Of a stretch of DNA of 37,056 bases, positions 7,099 to 15,162 are shown piece after piece; position 1 is the stretch's first letter, and each line of letters opens with the position of its first letter. The DNA comes from JALZAA01 sp046724655. GTDB lineage: Bacteria; Actinomycetota; Acidimicrobiia; IMCC26256; JACDBD01. The DNA is taken from the NCBI GenBank assembly GCA_046724655.1, contig JBKOWY010000038.1, forward strand, positions 1-37,056, written 5' to 3'. A program made the position numbers and the translations under genes. A model generated the notes under the pieces. It worked only from the letters and a program-made list of their open reading frames with translations, did not search any database and had not been told where the DNA came from.

Positions 7099-7676
7099 TG
7101 GCGCAGGCAATCCGCGAGGCTCCGCGTCTCAAGCAACGCTACGAGGCCGCGGTGCGCCCCCAGCTCCAACGCGAGCTCGGCTTGCGCAACACGATGGAGG
7201 TGCCGCGGCTCGAGAAGATCGTCATCAACTGTGGCGTCGGGTTGGCGACCCAGCAGCCGTCGCTGCTCGACGGCGCCGTGGCCGACCTCACCGTGATCAC
7301 GGGCCAGAAGCCGCTGGTCACGAGGGCCAAGAAGTCGATCGCCGGGTTCAAGCTCCGGGCGGGGAACCCGATCGGCGCCAAGGTGACGCTGCGCGGCGCC
7401 CGGATGTGGGAGTTCTACGACCGGCTGGTGAGCCTGGCGATCCCCCGGATCCGCGACTTCCGGGGCATGGACCTGAACGCGTTCGACGGGCGCGGCAACT
7501 ACACGTTCGGCGTCACCGAGCAGCTGATCTTCCCGGAGATCGACTACGACCAGATCGACGCCGTCCGGGGCATGGACACCACGATCGTCACGACCGCCAG
7601 AAACGACGACGAGGGCCGTGCGCTGCTGGCCGCGCTCGGTTTCCCGTTCCGTCGCCAGAGCGAAAGCCAGGGGTGA
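7098..7676 (+). CDS. rplE: Ribosomal protein L5
   Basis: The product is 192 residues, with a short N-terminal addition before LKQRYEAAVRPQL. Family blocks include VPRLEKIVINCGVG, ITGQKPLVTRAKKSIAGFKLR, GNPIGAKVTLRG and RDFRGMDLNAFDGRGNYTFG. L5 binds 5S rRNA and forms the B1b bridge. The ATG at 7098 overlaps the rplX stop. Confidence 0.96.
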   Translation: MAQAIREAPRLKQRYEAAVRPQLQRELGLRNTMEVPRLEKIVINCGVGLATQQPSLLDGAVADLTVITGQKPLVTRAKKSIAGFKLRAGNPIGAKVTLRGARMWEFYDRLVSLAIPRIRDFRGMDLNAFDGRGNYTFGVTEQLIFPEIDYDQIDAVRGMDTTIVTTARNDDEGRALLAALGFPFRRQSESQG

Positions 7677-7679
7677 CCA

Positions 7680-7865
7680 TTGGCGAAGAAGGCATTGATC
7701 CAGAAGCAGCAACGGAAGCCGAAGTTCAAGGTGCGGGCCTACACGCGTTGCCGCCGGTGCGGCCGGGCGCGCGCCGTGTATCGCCGCTTCGGCCTGTGTC
7801 GCATCTGCCTGCGCGACATGGCCCACAACGGCGAGGTTCCGGGCGTCGGCAAGGCGTCCTGGTGA
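7680..7865 (+). CDS. rpsN: Ribosomal protein S14, short zinc-binding type
   Basis: The product is 61 residues with a TTG start at 7680, giving the usual MAKKALIQKQQRKPKFKVR beginning. Two CxxC pairs (CRRC and CRIC, twelve residues between) form the zinc ribbon of the type Z S14. The longer zinc-free paralogue is not in this window. It lies between rplE and rpsH as usual. Confidence 0.96.
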   Translation: MAKKALIQKQQRKPKFKVRAYTRCRRCGRARAVYRRFGLCRICLRDMAHNGEVPGVGKASW

Positions 7866-7877
7866 GGAGGTGAGCGG

Positions 7878-8282
7878 ATGACGATGACCGACCCCATCGC
7901 CGACATGCTCACGCGCATCCGGAACGCCAACGTCGCGTTCCATGACGAGGTCGTGATGCCATCCTCGAAGGTGAAAGTGGCGCTGGCCAAGATCCTCGAG
8001 CGCGAGGGCTACATCTCCGGGTCGAGCGTCGAGGACGACTCGGCGCGGCCGGGCCGGCGGCTGCGCATCCAGATGAAGTACACGCCCGAGCGCGAGCGCA
8101 CGATCTCGGGGTTGAAGCGCGTGTCGAAGCCGGGACTGCGCGTCTACACCCGCGCCGACAAGGTGCCGCGGGTGCTCGGCGGTATGGGTATTGCCATCCT
8201 GTCCACGAATCAGGGCCTGATGACCGACCGCGAGGCGCGCGAGCGCCACGTCGGCGGCGAGGTCCTCTGTCAGGTCTGGTAA
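7878..8282 (+). CDS. rpsH: Ribosomal protein S8
   Basis: The product is 134 residues. It starts MTMTDPIADMLTRIRNAN and contains VKVALAKILEREGYI, SKPGLRVYTRADKVP and GMGIAILSTNQGLMTDREAR. S8 is a primary 16S rRNA binder. A GAGGAGGTGAG Shine-Dalgarno precedes the ATG. Length and ends are normal. Confidence 0.97.
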   Translation: MTMTDPIADMLTRIRNANVAFHDEVVMPSSKVKVALAKILEREGYISGSSVEDDSARPGRRLRIQMKYTPERERTISGLKRVSKPGLRVYTRADKVPRVLGGMGIAILSTNQGLMTDREARERHVGGEVLCQVW

Positions 8283-8293
8283 CGGAGGTCACG

Positions 8294-8833
8294 GTGTCGC
8301 GCGTCGGCAAAGAGCCCATCTCCATTCCCTCCGGCGTCGAGGTGAGCCTCGAAGGCCGTCGGGTCGTGGTGAAGGGCCCGAACGGCACGCTCGAGCACAC
8401 CGCGCCCGCGACCATCACGATCAAGCGGGAAGACGACCAGCTCGTCGTCACGCGGCCTGACGACGAGCGCGAGAACCGGGCCCTCCATGGCCTCACACGC
8501 TCGCTCGTCAACAACATGGTGATCGGCGTGTCACAGGGGTACACCCGCGAGCTCGAGATCGTCGGGGTCGGCTACCGGGTCCAGGCCCGCGGACCTTCGA
8601 AGCTTGAGCTCCAGGTGGGCTTCTCGCACCCGGTACCGTTCGAGGCTCCCGAAGGCGTGACCTTCGAGGTGCCGCAGCCGACGCGCATCGTCGTGAAGGG
8701 CGCCGACAAGCAGCTCGTCGGACAGGTCGCCGCCGACCTGCGCAAGGCGCGCCCGCCTGAGCCGTACAAGGGCAAGGGCATCCGGTACGCCGACGAGTAC
8801 GTGCATCGCAAGGCCGGGAAGTCCGCGAGATGA
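8294..8833 (+). CDS. rplF: Ribosomal protein L6
   Basis: The product is 179 residues with a GTG start at 8294 after CGGAGGTC. It starts MSRVGKEPISIPSGVEV and has two L6 repeats; the C-terminal block GQVAADLRKARPPEPYKGKG-IRYADEYVHRKAGK is diagnostic. L6 sits beside the sarcin-ricin loop. The TGA overlaps the rplR ATG (ATGA). Confidence 0.97.
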   Translation: MSRVGKEPISIPSGVEVSLEGRRVVVKGPNGTLEHTAPATITIKREDDQLVVTRPDDERENRALHGLTRSLVNNMVIGVSQGYTRELEIVGVGYRVQARGPSKLELQVGFSHPVPFEAPEGVTFEVPQPTRIVVKGADKQLVGQVAADLRKARPPEPYKGKGIRYADEYVHRKAGKSAR

Positions 8834-9186
8834 CGAACAGCAAACGTGAGGGGCGCATTCGTCGCCACCGCCGGGTGCGCAAGAAGATCCGGGGCACGCC
8901 CGAACGACCCCGTCTGGCGGTGTTCCGTTCGACGCGCCACATCTATGCGCAGGTGATCGACGACGTGCAGGGTCGTACGCTGGCGACCGCGTCGACGACC
9001 GAGGCCGACCTGCGCTCGGGGCGGACGGGCACGGTCGAGGCCGCCAAAGCGGTCGGTCAGCTCGTCGGCGAGCGGGCCAAGGCAGCGGGGATCTCGACCG
9101 TCGTCTTCGACCGCGGCGGGTTCAAGTTCCACGGCCGAGTCGCAGGTTTGGCCGACGGCGCACGCGAAGCAGGACTGGAGCTCTGA
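8830..9186 (+). CDS. rplR: Ribosomal protein L18
   Basis: The product is 118 residues. Family blocks are RRHRRVRKKIRGTPERPRL, VFRSTRHIYAQVIDD, TLATAST and VVFDRGGFKFHGRVAGLADG-AREAGL. L18 binds 5S rRNA with L5. It overlaps rplF by 4 nt and rpsE by 1 nt. Confidence 0.97.
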   Translation: MTNSKREGRIRRHRRVRKKIRGTPERPRLAVFRSTRHIYAQVIDDVQGRTLATASTTEADLRSGRTGTVEAAKAVGQLVGERAKAAGISTVVFDRGGFKFHGRVAGLADGAREAGLEL

Positions 9187-9734
9187 TGGCGGAAGGGCAA
9201 TACGAAGAACGAGTGATCGCGATCAACCGGGTCGCCAAGGTGGTGAAGGGTGGCCGGCGGTTCTCGTTCACCGCACTCGTCGTCGTCGGAGACGGCAGCG
9301 GCAACGTCGGCCTCGGGTACGGGAAGGCCAAAGAGGTGCCGGCTGCCATCCAGAAGGGCATGGAGGAGGCGCGCAAGAACCTCTTCCCGGTGGCGCTGGC
9401 GGGGACCACGATCACCCACCAGGTCATCGGCGAGCACGACGCGGCGCGGGTGCTGCTCAAGCCGGCTGCGCCCGGTACGGGGGTGATCGCAGGCGGCGCG
9501 GCCCGGGCGATCCTCGAGGCGGCCGGCGTGCAGGACGTGCTGGCCAAGTCGCTCGGCTCGGCGAACGCGATCAACGTGTCCCGGGCGACGATCTCGGGGC
9601 TGCAGTCGCTGCGCCGGCCGGACGAAGTCGCCCAACTGCGCGGGAAGTCGCCCGAAGAGGTGTCGTCGGCGGGGATGCTCCGTGCCTACCGCGAACGCGC
9701 ACAGCCCAAGGTCGAGCCGACGGAGGTCGCGTGA
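9186..9734 (+). CDS. rpsE: Ribosomal protein S5
   Basis: The product is 182 residues. The dsRNA-binding-like N-terminal domain has RVAKVVKGGRRFSFTALVVV and GNVGLGYGKAKEVPAAI. The C-terminal domain has PGTGVIAGGAARAILEAAGV and SLGSANAINVSRAT. S5 works in decoding accuracy and at the mRNA entry pore. A short acidic tail follows. The TGA overlaps the rpmD ATG. Confidence 0.97.
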   Translation: MAEGQYEERVIAINRVAKVVKGGRRFSFTALVVVGDGSGNVGLGYGKAKEVPAAIQKGMEEARKNLFPVALAGTTITHQVIGEHDAARVLLKPAAPGTGVIAGGAARAILEAAGVQDVLAKSLGSANAINVSRATISGLQSLRRPDEVAQLRGKSPEEVSSAGMLRAYRERAQPKVEPTEVA

Positions 9735-9916
9735 TGGCGGCGACATTGCGCATCACCCAGGTCCGGTCGAGCATCGGGGCCAAGCCCAAGCAGCGGGGGA
9801 CGCTGCGCGCCCTCGGCCTGCGCCGCATCAACGACATCGTCGAGCAACCCGACCGCCCCGAGATCCGCGGGATGCTCGGTACGGTCCCGCATCTGGTGAA
9901 AGTCGAAGAGACATGA
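9734..9916 (+). CDS. rpmD: Ribosomal protein L30
   Basis: The product is 60 residues: LRITQVRSSIGAKPKQRGTL, then RALGLRRINDIVE and IRGMLGTVPHLVKVEE, all standard for bacterial L30. ATG 9734 is preferred over GTG 9731 because it gives the TGATG overlap with rpsE seen elsewhere in this operon. The stop overlaps rplO (ATGA). Confidence 0.95.
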   Translation: MAATLRITQVRSSIGAKPKQRGTLRALGLRRINDIVEQPDRPEIRGMLGTVPHLVKVEET

Positions 9917-10407
9917 CGATCAAGCCCCACGACCTCCACCCGCCCTTCGGCGCGCGCACGCGCCGCCGGCGGCCCGGCCGCGGCATCGCCGGGAAGGGCG
10001 GCAAGACCGCGGGCCGCGGCATGAAGGGACAGGGCGCACGCGACACCGTGAAGCCCGGCTTCGAGGGCGGGCAGACGCCGCTCACGCGGCGTGTCCCGAA
10101 GGCCAAGGGCTTCAAGAATCCGTTCCGCGTCGAGTACGCGGTCGTGAACCTCGACACGCTCGAGACGTTCGACGCCGGCTCCGAGGTCGACCCCGGCGTG
10201 CTGCGCTCCCGCGGTCTCGTCGCCAAGCAGGGGCTGGTCAAGGTCCTCGGGCGCGGGCAGCTCACCAAGGCGCTCACCGTCCGCGCCCACGCGTTCTCGG
10301 ACGCCGCGACACGCGCGATCGAGGCCGCGGGAGGGCGCACCGAACGCCTGCCGCTTCCGTTCCGCCGCCGTCCCCCCGCCAACGGGAACGCCCTGACCAA
10401 CCGGTAA
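9913..10407 (+). CDS. rplO: Ribosomal protein L15
   Basis: The product is 164 residues. The glycine/arginine-rich N-terminal extension GRGIAGKGGKTAGRGMKGQG and the block GFEGGQTPLTRRVPKAKGF are diagnostic. L15 is a late 50S assembly protein. The ATG at 9913 overlaps the rpmD stop; sequence upstream in the same frame belongs to rpsE and rpmD shadows. secY follows after 38 nt. Confidence 0.96.
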   Translation: MTIKPHDLHPPFGARTRRRRPGRGIAGKGGKTAGRGMKGQGARDTVKPGFEGGQTPLTRRVPKAKGFKNPFRVEYAVVNLDTLETFDAGSEVDPGVLRSRGLVAKQGLVKVLGRGQLTKALTVRAHAFSDAATRAIEAAGGRTERLPLPFRRRPPANGNALTNR

Positions 10408-10445
10408 GCTCAGCCTTCCCGACGCCAGAGGAGGTCGCGCCCCCC

Positions 10446-11747
10446 ATGCTCTCCCGCCTGCGGAACATGTTCCGGGTGCCCGACCTGCGCAACAAGATCC
10501 TCTTCACGCTGGTCATCATCGGGCTCTACCGCTTGGGCGCCCACCTCCCGGTCCCGTACATCGACTTCAACGCGATCAAGGACCTCCAGGACCAGTCACA
10601 GAACACCGGCGTCGTCGGGTTCCTCGACCTGTTCTCCGGCGGGGCGATCACGAACGTCGCGATCTTCTTCCTCGGGATCATGCCGTACATCACGGCGTCG
10701 ATCATCATGCAGCTGCTCGGGGTTGTGATCCCGAAGCTGGAGGAATGGCAGAACGAAGGCCAGGTCGGTCAGAAGAAGATCACGCAGTGGACCCGGTATC
10801 TCACGGTCGCGCTCGCGCTCGTGCAGTCGACCGGGTTCGTGTTCGCGCTCCACCAGGGCAAGAGCGGCCTGCTCGGGTTCGCCGGCTTCCAGGGCCGTGA
10901 CCTCATCCCCGGCTTCAACGCCCCTCGAGCGGCACTCATCGTCCTCACCTGGACCGCCGGCACCGCCCTGATCATGTGGCTGGGCGAGCTCATCACTCAG
11001 CGCGGCATCGGCAACGGCATGTCGATCCTGATCTTCGCGTCCGTCGTGTCACGCCTGCCCGCGCAGGGCTCGGCGATCTATAGCGAGGGAAGCCAATTCC
11101 AGTTCTTCACGATCCTTCTGATCGGCGTCGCGATGATCGTCGGGATCGTGTTCGTCGAGTCGGGGCAGCGGCGCATCCCGGTCCAGTTCGCCAAACGCGT
11201 CGTCGGGCGAAGAATGTACGGCGGGCAGAGCACCTACATACCGCTGAAGGTCAACCAATCGGGTGTGATCCCGGTGATCTTCGCGAGTTCGATCCTGTCG
11301 TTCCCGGCGCTGATCGCCACGGCGACGCCGTGGGAAGGGCTGCAGCAGTTCATCAACGACAATCTCGTGCAGAACCAGAGCTGGTTCTATATCGGGATGT
11401 ACACGCTCCTCATCATCTTCTTCGCGTACTTCTACACCGCGATCGCGTTCAATCCCGCGCAGCAGGCCGACATCATCCGAAAACAGGGTGGGTTCATACC
11501 CGGGATCCGGCCCGGTCCGCCCACGGAGCGGTACCTGGCGAAGACGCTGAACCGCATCACGCTGCCAGGTTCGCTGTTCCTCGCGGCCATAGCCATCGCA
11601 CCGCTGCTGGTGTTCGCGCTGTGGGACATCCGCCAGTTCCCGTTCGGCGGTACCGCATTGCTCATCACCGTCGGCGTCGCGCTCGAGACGATGAAGCAGA
11701 TCGACAGCCAGCTGATGATGCGCAACTACGAGGGCTTCCTCGCCTAG
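10446..11747 (+). CDS. secY: Protein translocase channel subunit SecY
   Basis: The product is 433 residues, the normal size for the ten-helix channel of the Sec translocon. Recognisable parts are FRVPDLRNKILFTLVIIG-LYRLG, the plug region FLDLFSGGAITNVAIFFLGI-MPYITASIIMQLL, GIGNGMSILIF, QSGVIPVIFASS and the C-terminal PGIRPGPPTERYL loop followed by IDSQLMMRNYEGFL. An AGAGGAGG ribosome site lies about ten nt before the ATG. The usual secY-adk-map order follows, 13 nt to adk. Confidence 0.98.
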   Translation: MLSRLRNMFRVPDLRNKILFTLVIIGLYRLGAHLPVPYIDFNAIKDLQDQSQNTGVVGFLDLFSGGAITNVAIFFLGIMPYITASIIMQLLGVVIPKLEEWQNEGQVGQKKITQWTRYLTVALALVQSTGFVFALHQGKSGLLGFAGFQGRDLIPGFNAPRAALIVLTWTAGTALIMWLGELITQRGIGNGMSILIFASVVSRLPAQGSAIYSEGSQFQFFTILLIGVAMIVGIVFVESGQRRIPVQFAKRVVGRRMYGGQSTYIPLKVNQSGVIPVIFASSILSFPALIATATPWEGLQQFINDNLVQNQSWFYIGMYTLLIIFFAYFYTAIAFNPAQQADIIRKQGGFIPGIRPGPPTERYLAKTLNRITLPGSLFLAAIAIAPLLVFALWDIRQFPFGGTALLITVGVALETMKQIDSQLMMRNYEGFLA

Positions 11748-11760
11748 TCGAGGCGCGCCC

Positions 11761-12432
11761 ATGAGTCGTGGTCCGCGGCTGGTCCTCCTCGGCAAGCAGG
11801 GAGCCGGGAAGGGGACGCAGGCCGCTCGGCTGGCCGAGCGGTACGGCATCGCGCACATCGCCACCGGCGACCTGTTCCGTGCCGCCGCCGCCGCTGGTAC
11901 GCCCGCCGGTCGCGAGGCCGAGGAGTACATGAACCGCGGTGACCTCGTCCCCGACGACCTCACGCTGAGGATCGTCGAGGAGCGCTTCGCAGAGGAGGAC
12001 CTGATCGAAAAGGGCTTCGTGCTCGACGGCTTTCCGCGCACCCTGCCGCAAGCCGAGAAGCTCGAAGAGGTCCTCGACGGCCATCCGCTCGACCTCGTGA
12101 TCAACCTCGACGTCCCGACCGAGATCGTGCTCGACCGGATCGCCGGGCGCCGGGTGTGCGAGAACTGCGGCACGACCTACCATGTGAGCGCGCCACCGAA
12201 GGACGACTGGACGTGCGACATGTGCGGCGGCCGGGTCGTGCAACGCGAAGACGACACCGAGGAAGCCGTCATGCGCCGGCTCGAGCTCTACGAGAAGGAG
12301 ACCGTTCCGATCATCGACTTCTACCGCAAGCTCGGAAAGCTCGTCGTGGTGGACGGAACAGGCGACAGCGACGACGTGTTCGCGCGGCTGGTGGAACAGG
12401 TCGAGCAACGAGTGCAGCCACAGCAGACATGA
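11761..12432 (+). CDS. adk: Adenylate kinase, zinc-lid long form
   Basis: The product is 223 residues. The P-loop GKQGAGKGTQ is near residue 12, followed by ATGDLFRAA and FVLDGFPRTLPQAE. The LID insert carries CENC and CDMC (about residues 133-155), a four-cysteine zinc site that stabilises the lid. It interconverts 2 ADP with ATP and AMP. The P-loop has KQ where GPPGAGKGT is common, a mild variation. The TGA overlaps the map ATG. Confidence 0.97.
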   Translation: MSRGPRLVLLGKQGAGKGTQAARLAERYGIAHIATGDLFRAAAAAGTPAGREAEEYMNRGDLVPDDLTLRIVEERFAEEDLIEKGFVLDGFPRTLPQAEKLEEVLDGHPLDLVINLDVPTEIVLDRIAGRRVCENCGTTYHVSAPPKDDWTCDMCGGRVVQREDDTEEAVMRRLELYEKETVPIIDFYRKLGKLVVVDGTGDSDDVFARLVEQVEQRVQPQQT

Positions 12433-13184
12433 TTACGCGCAAGTCCCGCGACCAGATCGCACTCATGCGCAAGGCCGGGAAGGTCGTCGCCGAGATGCAC
12501 GAGGTCTGCATCCGCGCCGCCAAACCCGGCGCGACGACCGCCGACATCGACGAGGCGGCTCGCGAGGTGCTCGACCGGCGCGGCGCGCGCTCGAACTTCC
12601 TGGGGTACGGGAACCCGCCCTTCCCGGGTGTCGTGTGCACGTCCCCCAATGAGGTGATCGTCCACGGGATTCCGAGCAGGCAGGTCGTGCTGCAGGAGGG
12701 CGACATCCTGTCGATCGACTGCGGGGCGATTATCGAGGGCTGGCACGCCGACGCCGCCGTCACCGTTCCCGTCGGTGAGATCGACGAGGAATCGCAGCGT
12801 CTTCTCGCGGTCACCCGAGCCTCGCTCGAGGCCGCCATCGAGCATGTCACGGCGGCGAACCGCCTGGGCGACATCGGCGCTGCCGTCGAGGAGGTGGCGG
12901 AAGGCGCCGGGTTCTCGGTGGTGCGCGAATACGTCGGGCACGGGATCGGGACCGCGATGCACGAGGAGCCCCAGATCCCCAACTACGGGCCGCCGGGCCG
13001 GGGCCTGCGGCTGAAGGAGGGCATGGTCCTGGCCATCGAGCCAATGGTGAACGCCGGCAGCGCCGCGACCGAGGTGCTCGCGGACGGCTGGACGGTCGTC
13101 TCCAAGGATCGGCGCCGGTCGGCTCACTTCGAGCACACGATCGCTGTCTCCTCCAACGGGCCCGAGGTGCTCACGCTGCCCTGA
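12429..13184 (+). CDS. map: Methionine aminopeptidase, type I
   Basis: The product is 251 residues. It removes the initiator methionine from nascent proteins. Metal ligands are visible in order: Asp in SIDCGAIIEGWHADAAVT (two Asp), His in GHGIGTAMHEEP, Glu in LAIEPMVN and Glu in AHFEHTIAV. The motif VCTSPNEVIVHGIP is typical of type I. ATG 12429 overlaps the adk stop (ATGA). The operon segment appears to end here; the next gene is 149 nt away behind its own candidate promoter. Confidence 0.97.
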   Translation: MITRKSRDQIALMRKAGKVVAEMHEVCIRAAKPGATTADIDEAAREVLDRRGARSNFLGYGNPPFPGVVCTSPNEVIVHGIPSRQVVLQEGDILSIDCGAIIEGWHADAAVTVPVGEIDEESQRLLAVTRASLEAAIEHVTAANRLGDIGAAVEEVAEGAGFSVVREYVGHGIGTAMHEEPQIPNYGPPGRGLRLKEGMVLAIEPMVNAGSAATEVLADGWTVVSKDRRRSAHFEHTIAVSSNGPEVLTLP

Positions 13185-13236
13185 TGACGGGGCCCTTTCC
13201 TGTCCGGTCGGCGTCGATTGCGCAGCCGATCCGGCA

Positions 13237-13268
13237 GATTCTCAACGATTCTCAGGTTCGGGTACACT
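13237..13268 (+). promoter_or_regulatory. Candidate promoter and direct repeat upstream of infA
   Basis: TACACT at 13263-13268 is a good -10; TTCTCA at 13239-13244 could serve as -35 with an 18-nt spacer. GATTCTCA is repeated at 13237-13244 and 13247-13254, exactly one helical turn apart, which could be an activator or repressor site. Transcription would begin near 13275, about 60 nt before infA. Evidence is motif-based. Confidence 0.45.
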
Positions 13269-13333
13269 GACCAGTCGCCCCAGGGTGCGTCTGGTTCGTT
13301 TTGGCGCGCCTGACCCCCCGAGTCCCGTAGGCG

Positions 13334-13567
13334 GTGGAAGCCCTGGCCAAGCCCAAAGACGACACGATCCTGGTGGAAGGCACGGTGGTCGAGCCGTTGC
13401 CCAACGCCATGTTCCGGGTCGAGCTCGAGAACGGGCACAAGGTGCTGGCACATATCTCCGGGAAGATGCGGATGCACTACATCCGGATCCTCCCCGGCGA
13501 TCGCGTGCAGGTGGAGCTGACCCCCTACGACCTCGGTCGGGGCCGCATCACGTATCGCTACAAGTAG
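13334..13567 (+). CDS. infA: Translation initiation factor IF-1
   Basis: The product is 77 residues: an OB-fold with VEGTVVEPLPNAMFRVELEN, GHKVLAHISGKMRMHYIRIL and TPYDLGRGRITYRYK. IF-1 binds the A site during initiation. The GTG at 13334 gives about four more residues (MEAL) than the usual MAK start; no better start codon is seen downstream. A clear Shine-Dalgarno is lacking. Confidence 0.96.
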   Translation: MEALAKPKDDTILVEGTVVEPLPNAMFRVELENGHKVLAHISGKMRMHYIRILPGDRVQVELTPYDLGRGRITYRYK

Positions 13568-13590
13568 CACGAGGCACGAGCAGGAACGGC

Positions 13591-13704
13591 GTGAAGGTTC
13601 GTCCGTCAGTCAAGAGGATGTGCGAGAAGTGCAAGGTGATCCGCCGCCACGGGACCGTGCGGGTCATCTGCAGCAACCCGCGCCATAAGCAGAGGCAAGG
13701 CTAG
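13591..13704 (+). CDS. rpmJ: Ribosomal protein L36, zinc-binding form
   Basis: The product is 37 residues with a GTG start at 13591 (MKVRPSVKRMCEKCKVIRRH). Cys11, Cys14, Cys27 and His32 form the zinc site of the C+ form. It is a small 50S protein stabilising 23S rRNA. infA-rpmJ-rpsM is the canonical order. It is real despite its size because the whole sequence matches the family. Confidence 0.95.
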   Translation: MKVRPSVKRMCEKCKVIRRHGTVRVICSNPRHKQRQG

Positions 13705-13711
13705 GAGCGCA

Positions 13712-14089
13712 ATGGCCCGCATCGCCGGCGTCGACATCCCCCGCGAGAAGCGGCTCGAGATATCGCTGACCTACATCTACGGCATCGGCCGTACCACCGC
13801 TCGCACTTGCGCGCTCGCGACGGACATCTCCCCCGACACGCGGGTCCGCGACCTCACCGACGAAGAGGTCGCCAAGCTCCGGACCTTCATCGACCAGAAC
13901 TTCAAGGTCGAAGGTGATCTGCGCCGCGAGGTCTCACAGAACATCAAGCGCAAGATCGAGATCGGGTCGTACGAGGGCATTCGCCACCGGCGTGGCCTCC
14001 CCGTGCGCGGTCAGCGCACGCGCACCAACGCGCGCACCCGCAAGGGCCCCAAGAAGACCGTGGCCGGCAAGAAGCGCGCACGGAAGTAG
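13712..14089 (+). CDS. rpsM: Ribosomal protein S13
   Basis: The product is 125 residues. It starts MARIAGVDIPREKRLEISLT, the helix-two-turn-helix region has YIYGIGRTTA, and the tail has GLPVRGQRTRTNARTRKGP-KKTVAGKKRARK. S13 forms the B1 bridges to the 50S subunit and contacts the P-site tRNA with its tail. It lies 7 nt after rpmJ. Confidence 0.97.
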   Translation: MARIAGVDIPREKRLEISLTYIYGIGRTTARTCALATDISPDTRVRDLTDEEVAKLRTFIDQNFKVEGDLRREVSQNIKRKIEIGSYEGIRHRRGLPVRGQRTRTNARTRKGPKKTVAGKKRARK

Positions 14090-14101
14090 GACGGGGAAGG
14101 A

Positions 14102-14500
14102 ATGGCGAAGCCAGCAGCAGGAGGACGACGGCCCCGTCGCCGCGAGCGCAAGAACATCGCCTACGGCACCGCGCACATCAAGTCGTCGTTCAACAACACG
14201 ATCATCACGATCGCCGACCAGGACGGGAACGTGATCGCGTGGGCGTCGGCCGGCAACGTCGGCTTCAAAGGCTCACGCAAATCGACGCCGTACGCCGCCC
14301 AGCAAGCCGCAGAGACGGCGGCGCGCCGCGCGATGGAGCACGGTGTCCGAAGGGTCGACGTGGTCGTGAAGGGCCCGGGGTCGGGTCGTGAGACGGCCAT
14401 CCGCTCGATCCAGAACGTCGGCATCGAGGTCGCTGGCATCAAGGACGTGACGCCGATCCCGCACAACGGCTGTCGTCCGCCGAAGCGGAGGCGGGTCTGA
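14102..14500 (+). CDS. rpsK: Ribosomal protein S11
   Basis: The product is 132 residues. Family blocks are AYGTAHIKSSFNNTIITIAD, GNVGFKGSRKSTPYAAQQAA, VKGPGSGRETAIRSIQ and the terminal DVTPIPHNGCRPPKRRRV. S11 lies at the 30S platform, near the E site. The TGA overlaps the rpsD ATG by 1 nt. Confidence 0.97.
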   Translation: MAKPAAGGRRPRRRERKNIAYGTAHIKSSFNNTIITIADQDGNVIAWASAGNVGFKGSRKSTPYAAQQAAETAARRAMEHGVRRVDVVVKGPGSGRETAIRSIQNVGIEVAGIKDVTPIPHNGCRPPKRRRV

Positions 14501-15123
14501 TGGCGCGCTACACCGGACCCGTTTGCAAGCTCTGCCGGCGCGAGCGCATGAAGTTGTTCCTCAAAGGACCGAAGTGCGACACGATGAAGTGCCCGGTCGA
14601 GCGCAAGCCGTACCCGCCCGGTCAGCACGGGCGCGGCCGCATCCGGGAGAGCGAGTACCTGCTCCAGCTGCGAGAAAAGCAGAAGGCACGCAGGATCTAC
14701 GGTCTCCTCGAACGGCAGTTCCGGAACCTCTACGAGGAAGCCACGCGGCGCCCCGGTATCACCGGCGAAACTCTGTTGCAGCTGCTCGAGCTGCGGCTCG
14801 ACAACGTCGTGTACCGCGCCAACTTCGCCGCCAGCCGCAACCAGGCCCGGCAGTTCGTCAGGCACGGCCACGTCACGGTGAACGGCCAGCGCGTGACGAC
14901 CCCGTCGCACGAGCTCCGCAAGGGCGACGTCGTCGAGATCCATCCGAGCTCACGCAAGATGATCGTGCTGCGGCACAACCTCGACATCCTCGATCGGAGT
15001 GTGCCGGCATGGCTCGAGGTGAACAGCGCCGACTTCAAGGCCACCGTCCGCGACCTGCCCTTGCGCGAGCAGATCGACGTGCCCGTGCGCGAGCAGCTCA
15101 TCGTAGAGCTCTACTCCAAATAA
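14500..15123 (+). CDS. rpsD: Ribosomal protein S4, zinc-binding form
   Basis: The product is 207 residues. Cys9, Cys12, Cys26 and Cys31 near the N-terminus form the zinc site. The S4 RNA-binding domain has LRLDNVVYRANFAASRNQAR-QFVRHGHVTVNG. S4 is a primary 16S binder and in many bacteria a translational repressor of the alpha operon. The C-terminus IDVPVREQLIVELYSK is typical. It ends 39 nt before rpoA. Confidence 0.97.
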   Translation: MARYTGPVCKLCRRERMKLFLKGPKCDTMKCPVERKPYPPGQHGRGRIRESEYLLQLREKQKARRIYGLLERQFRNLYEEATRRPGITGETLLQLLELRLDNVVYRANFAASRNQARQFVRHGHVTVNGQRVTTPSHELRKGDVVEIHPSSRKMIVLRHNLDILDRSVPAWLEVNSADFKATVRDLPLREQIDVPVREQLIVELYSK

Positions 15124-15162
15124 CCCTCAACGCCCCCACCAACACGAAGAAGTGAGACCGCC

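Noticed and set aside
9731..9736. GTG 9731 as the rpmD start
   Set aside because: ATG 9734 gives the TGATG overlap used repeatedly in this operon and the normal L30 N-terminus.
13297..13306. CGTTTTGGCG upstream of infA as a third TTTTGGCG element
   Set aside because: Only the left-arm word is present; no matching CGCCAAAA arm lies downstream within a reasonable distance.
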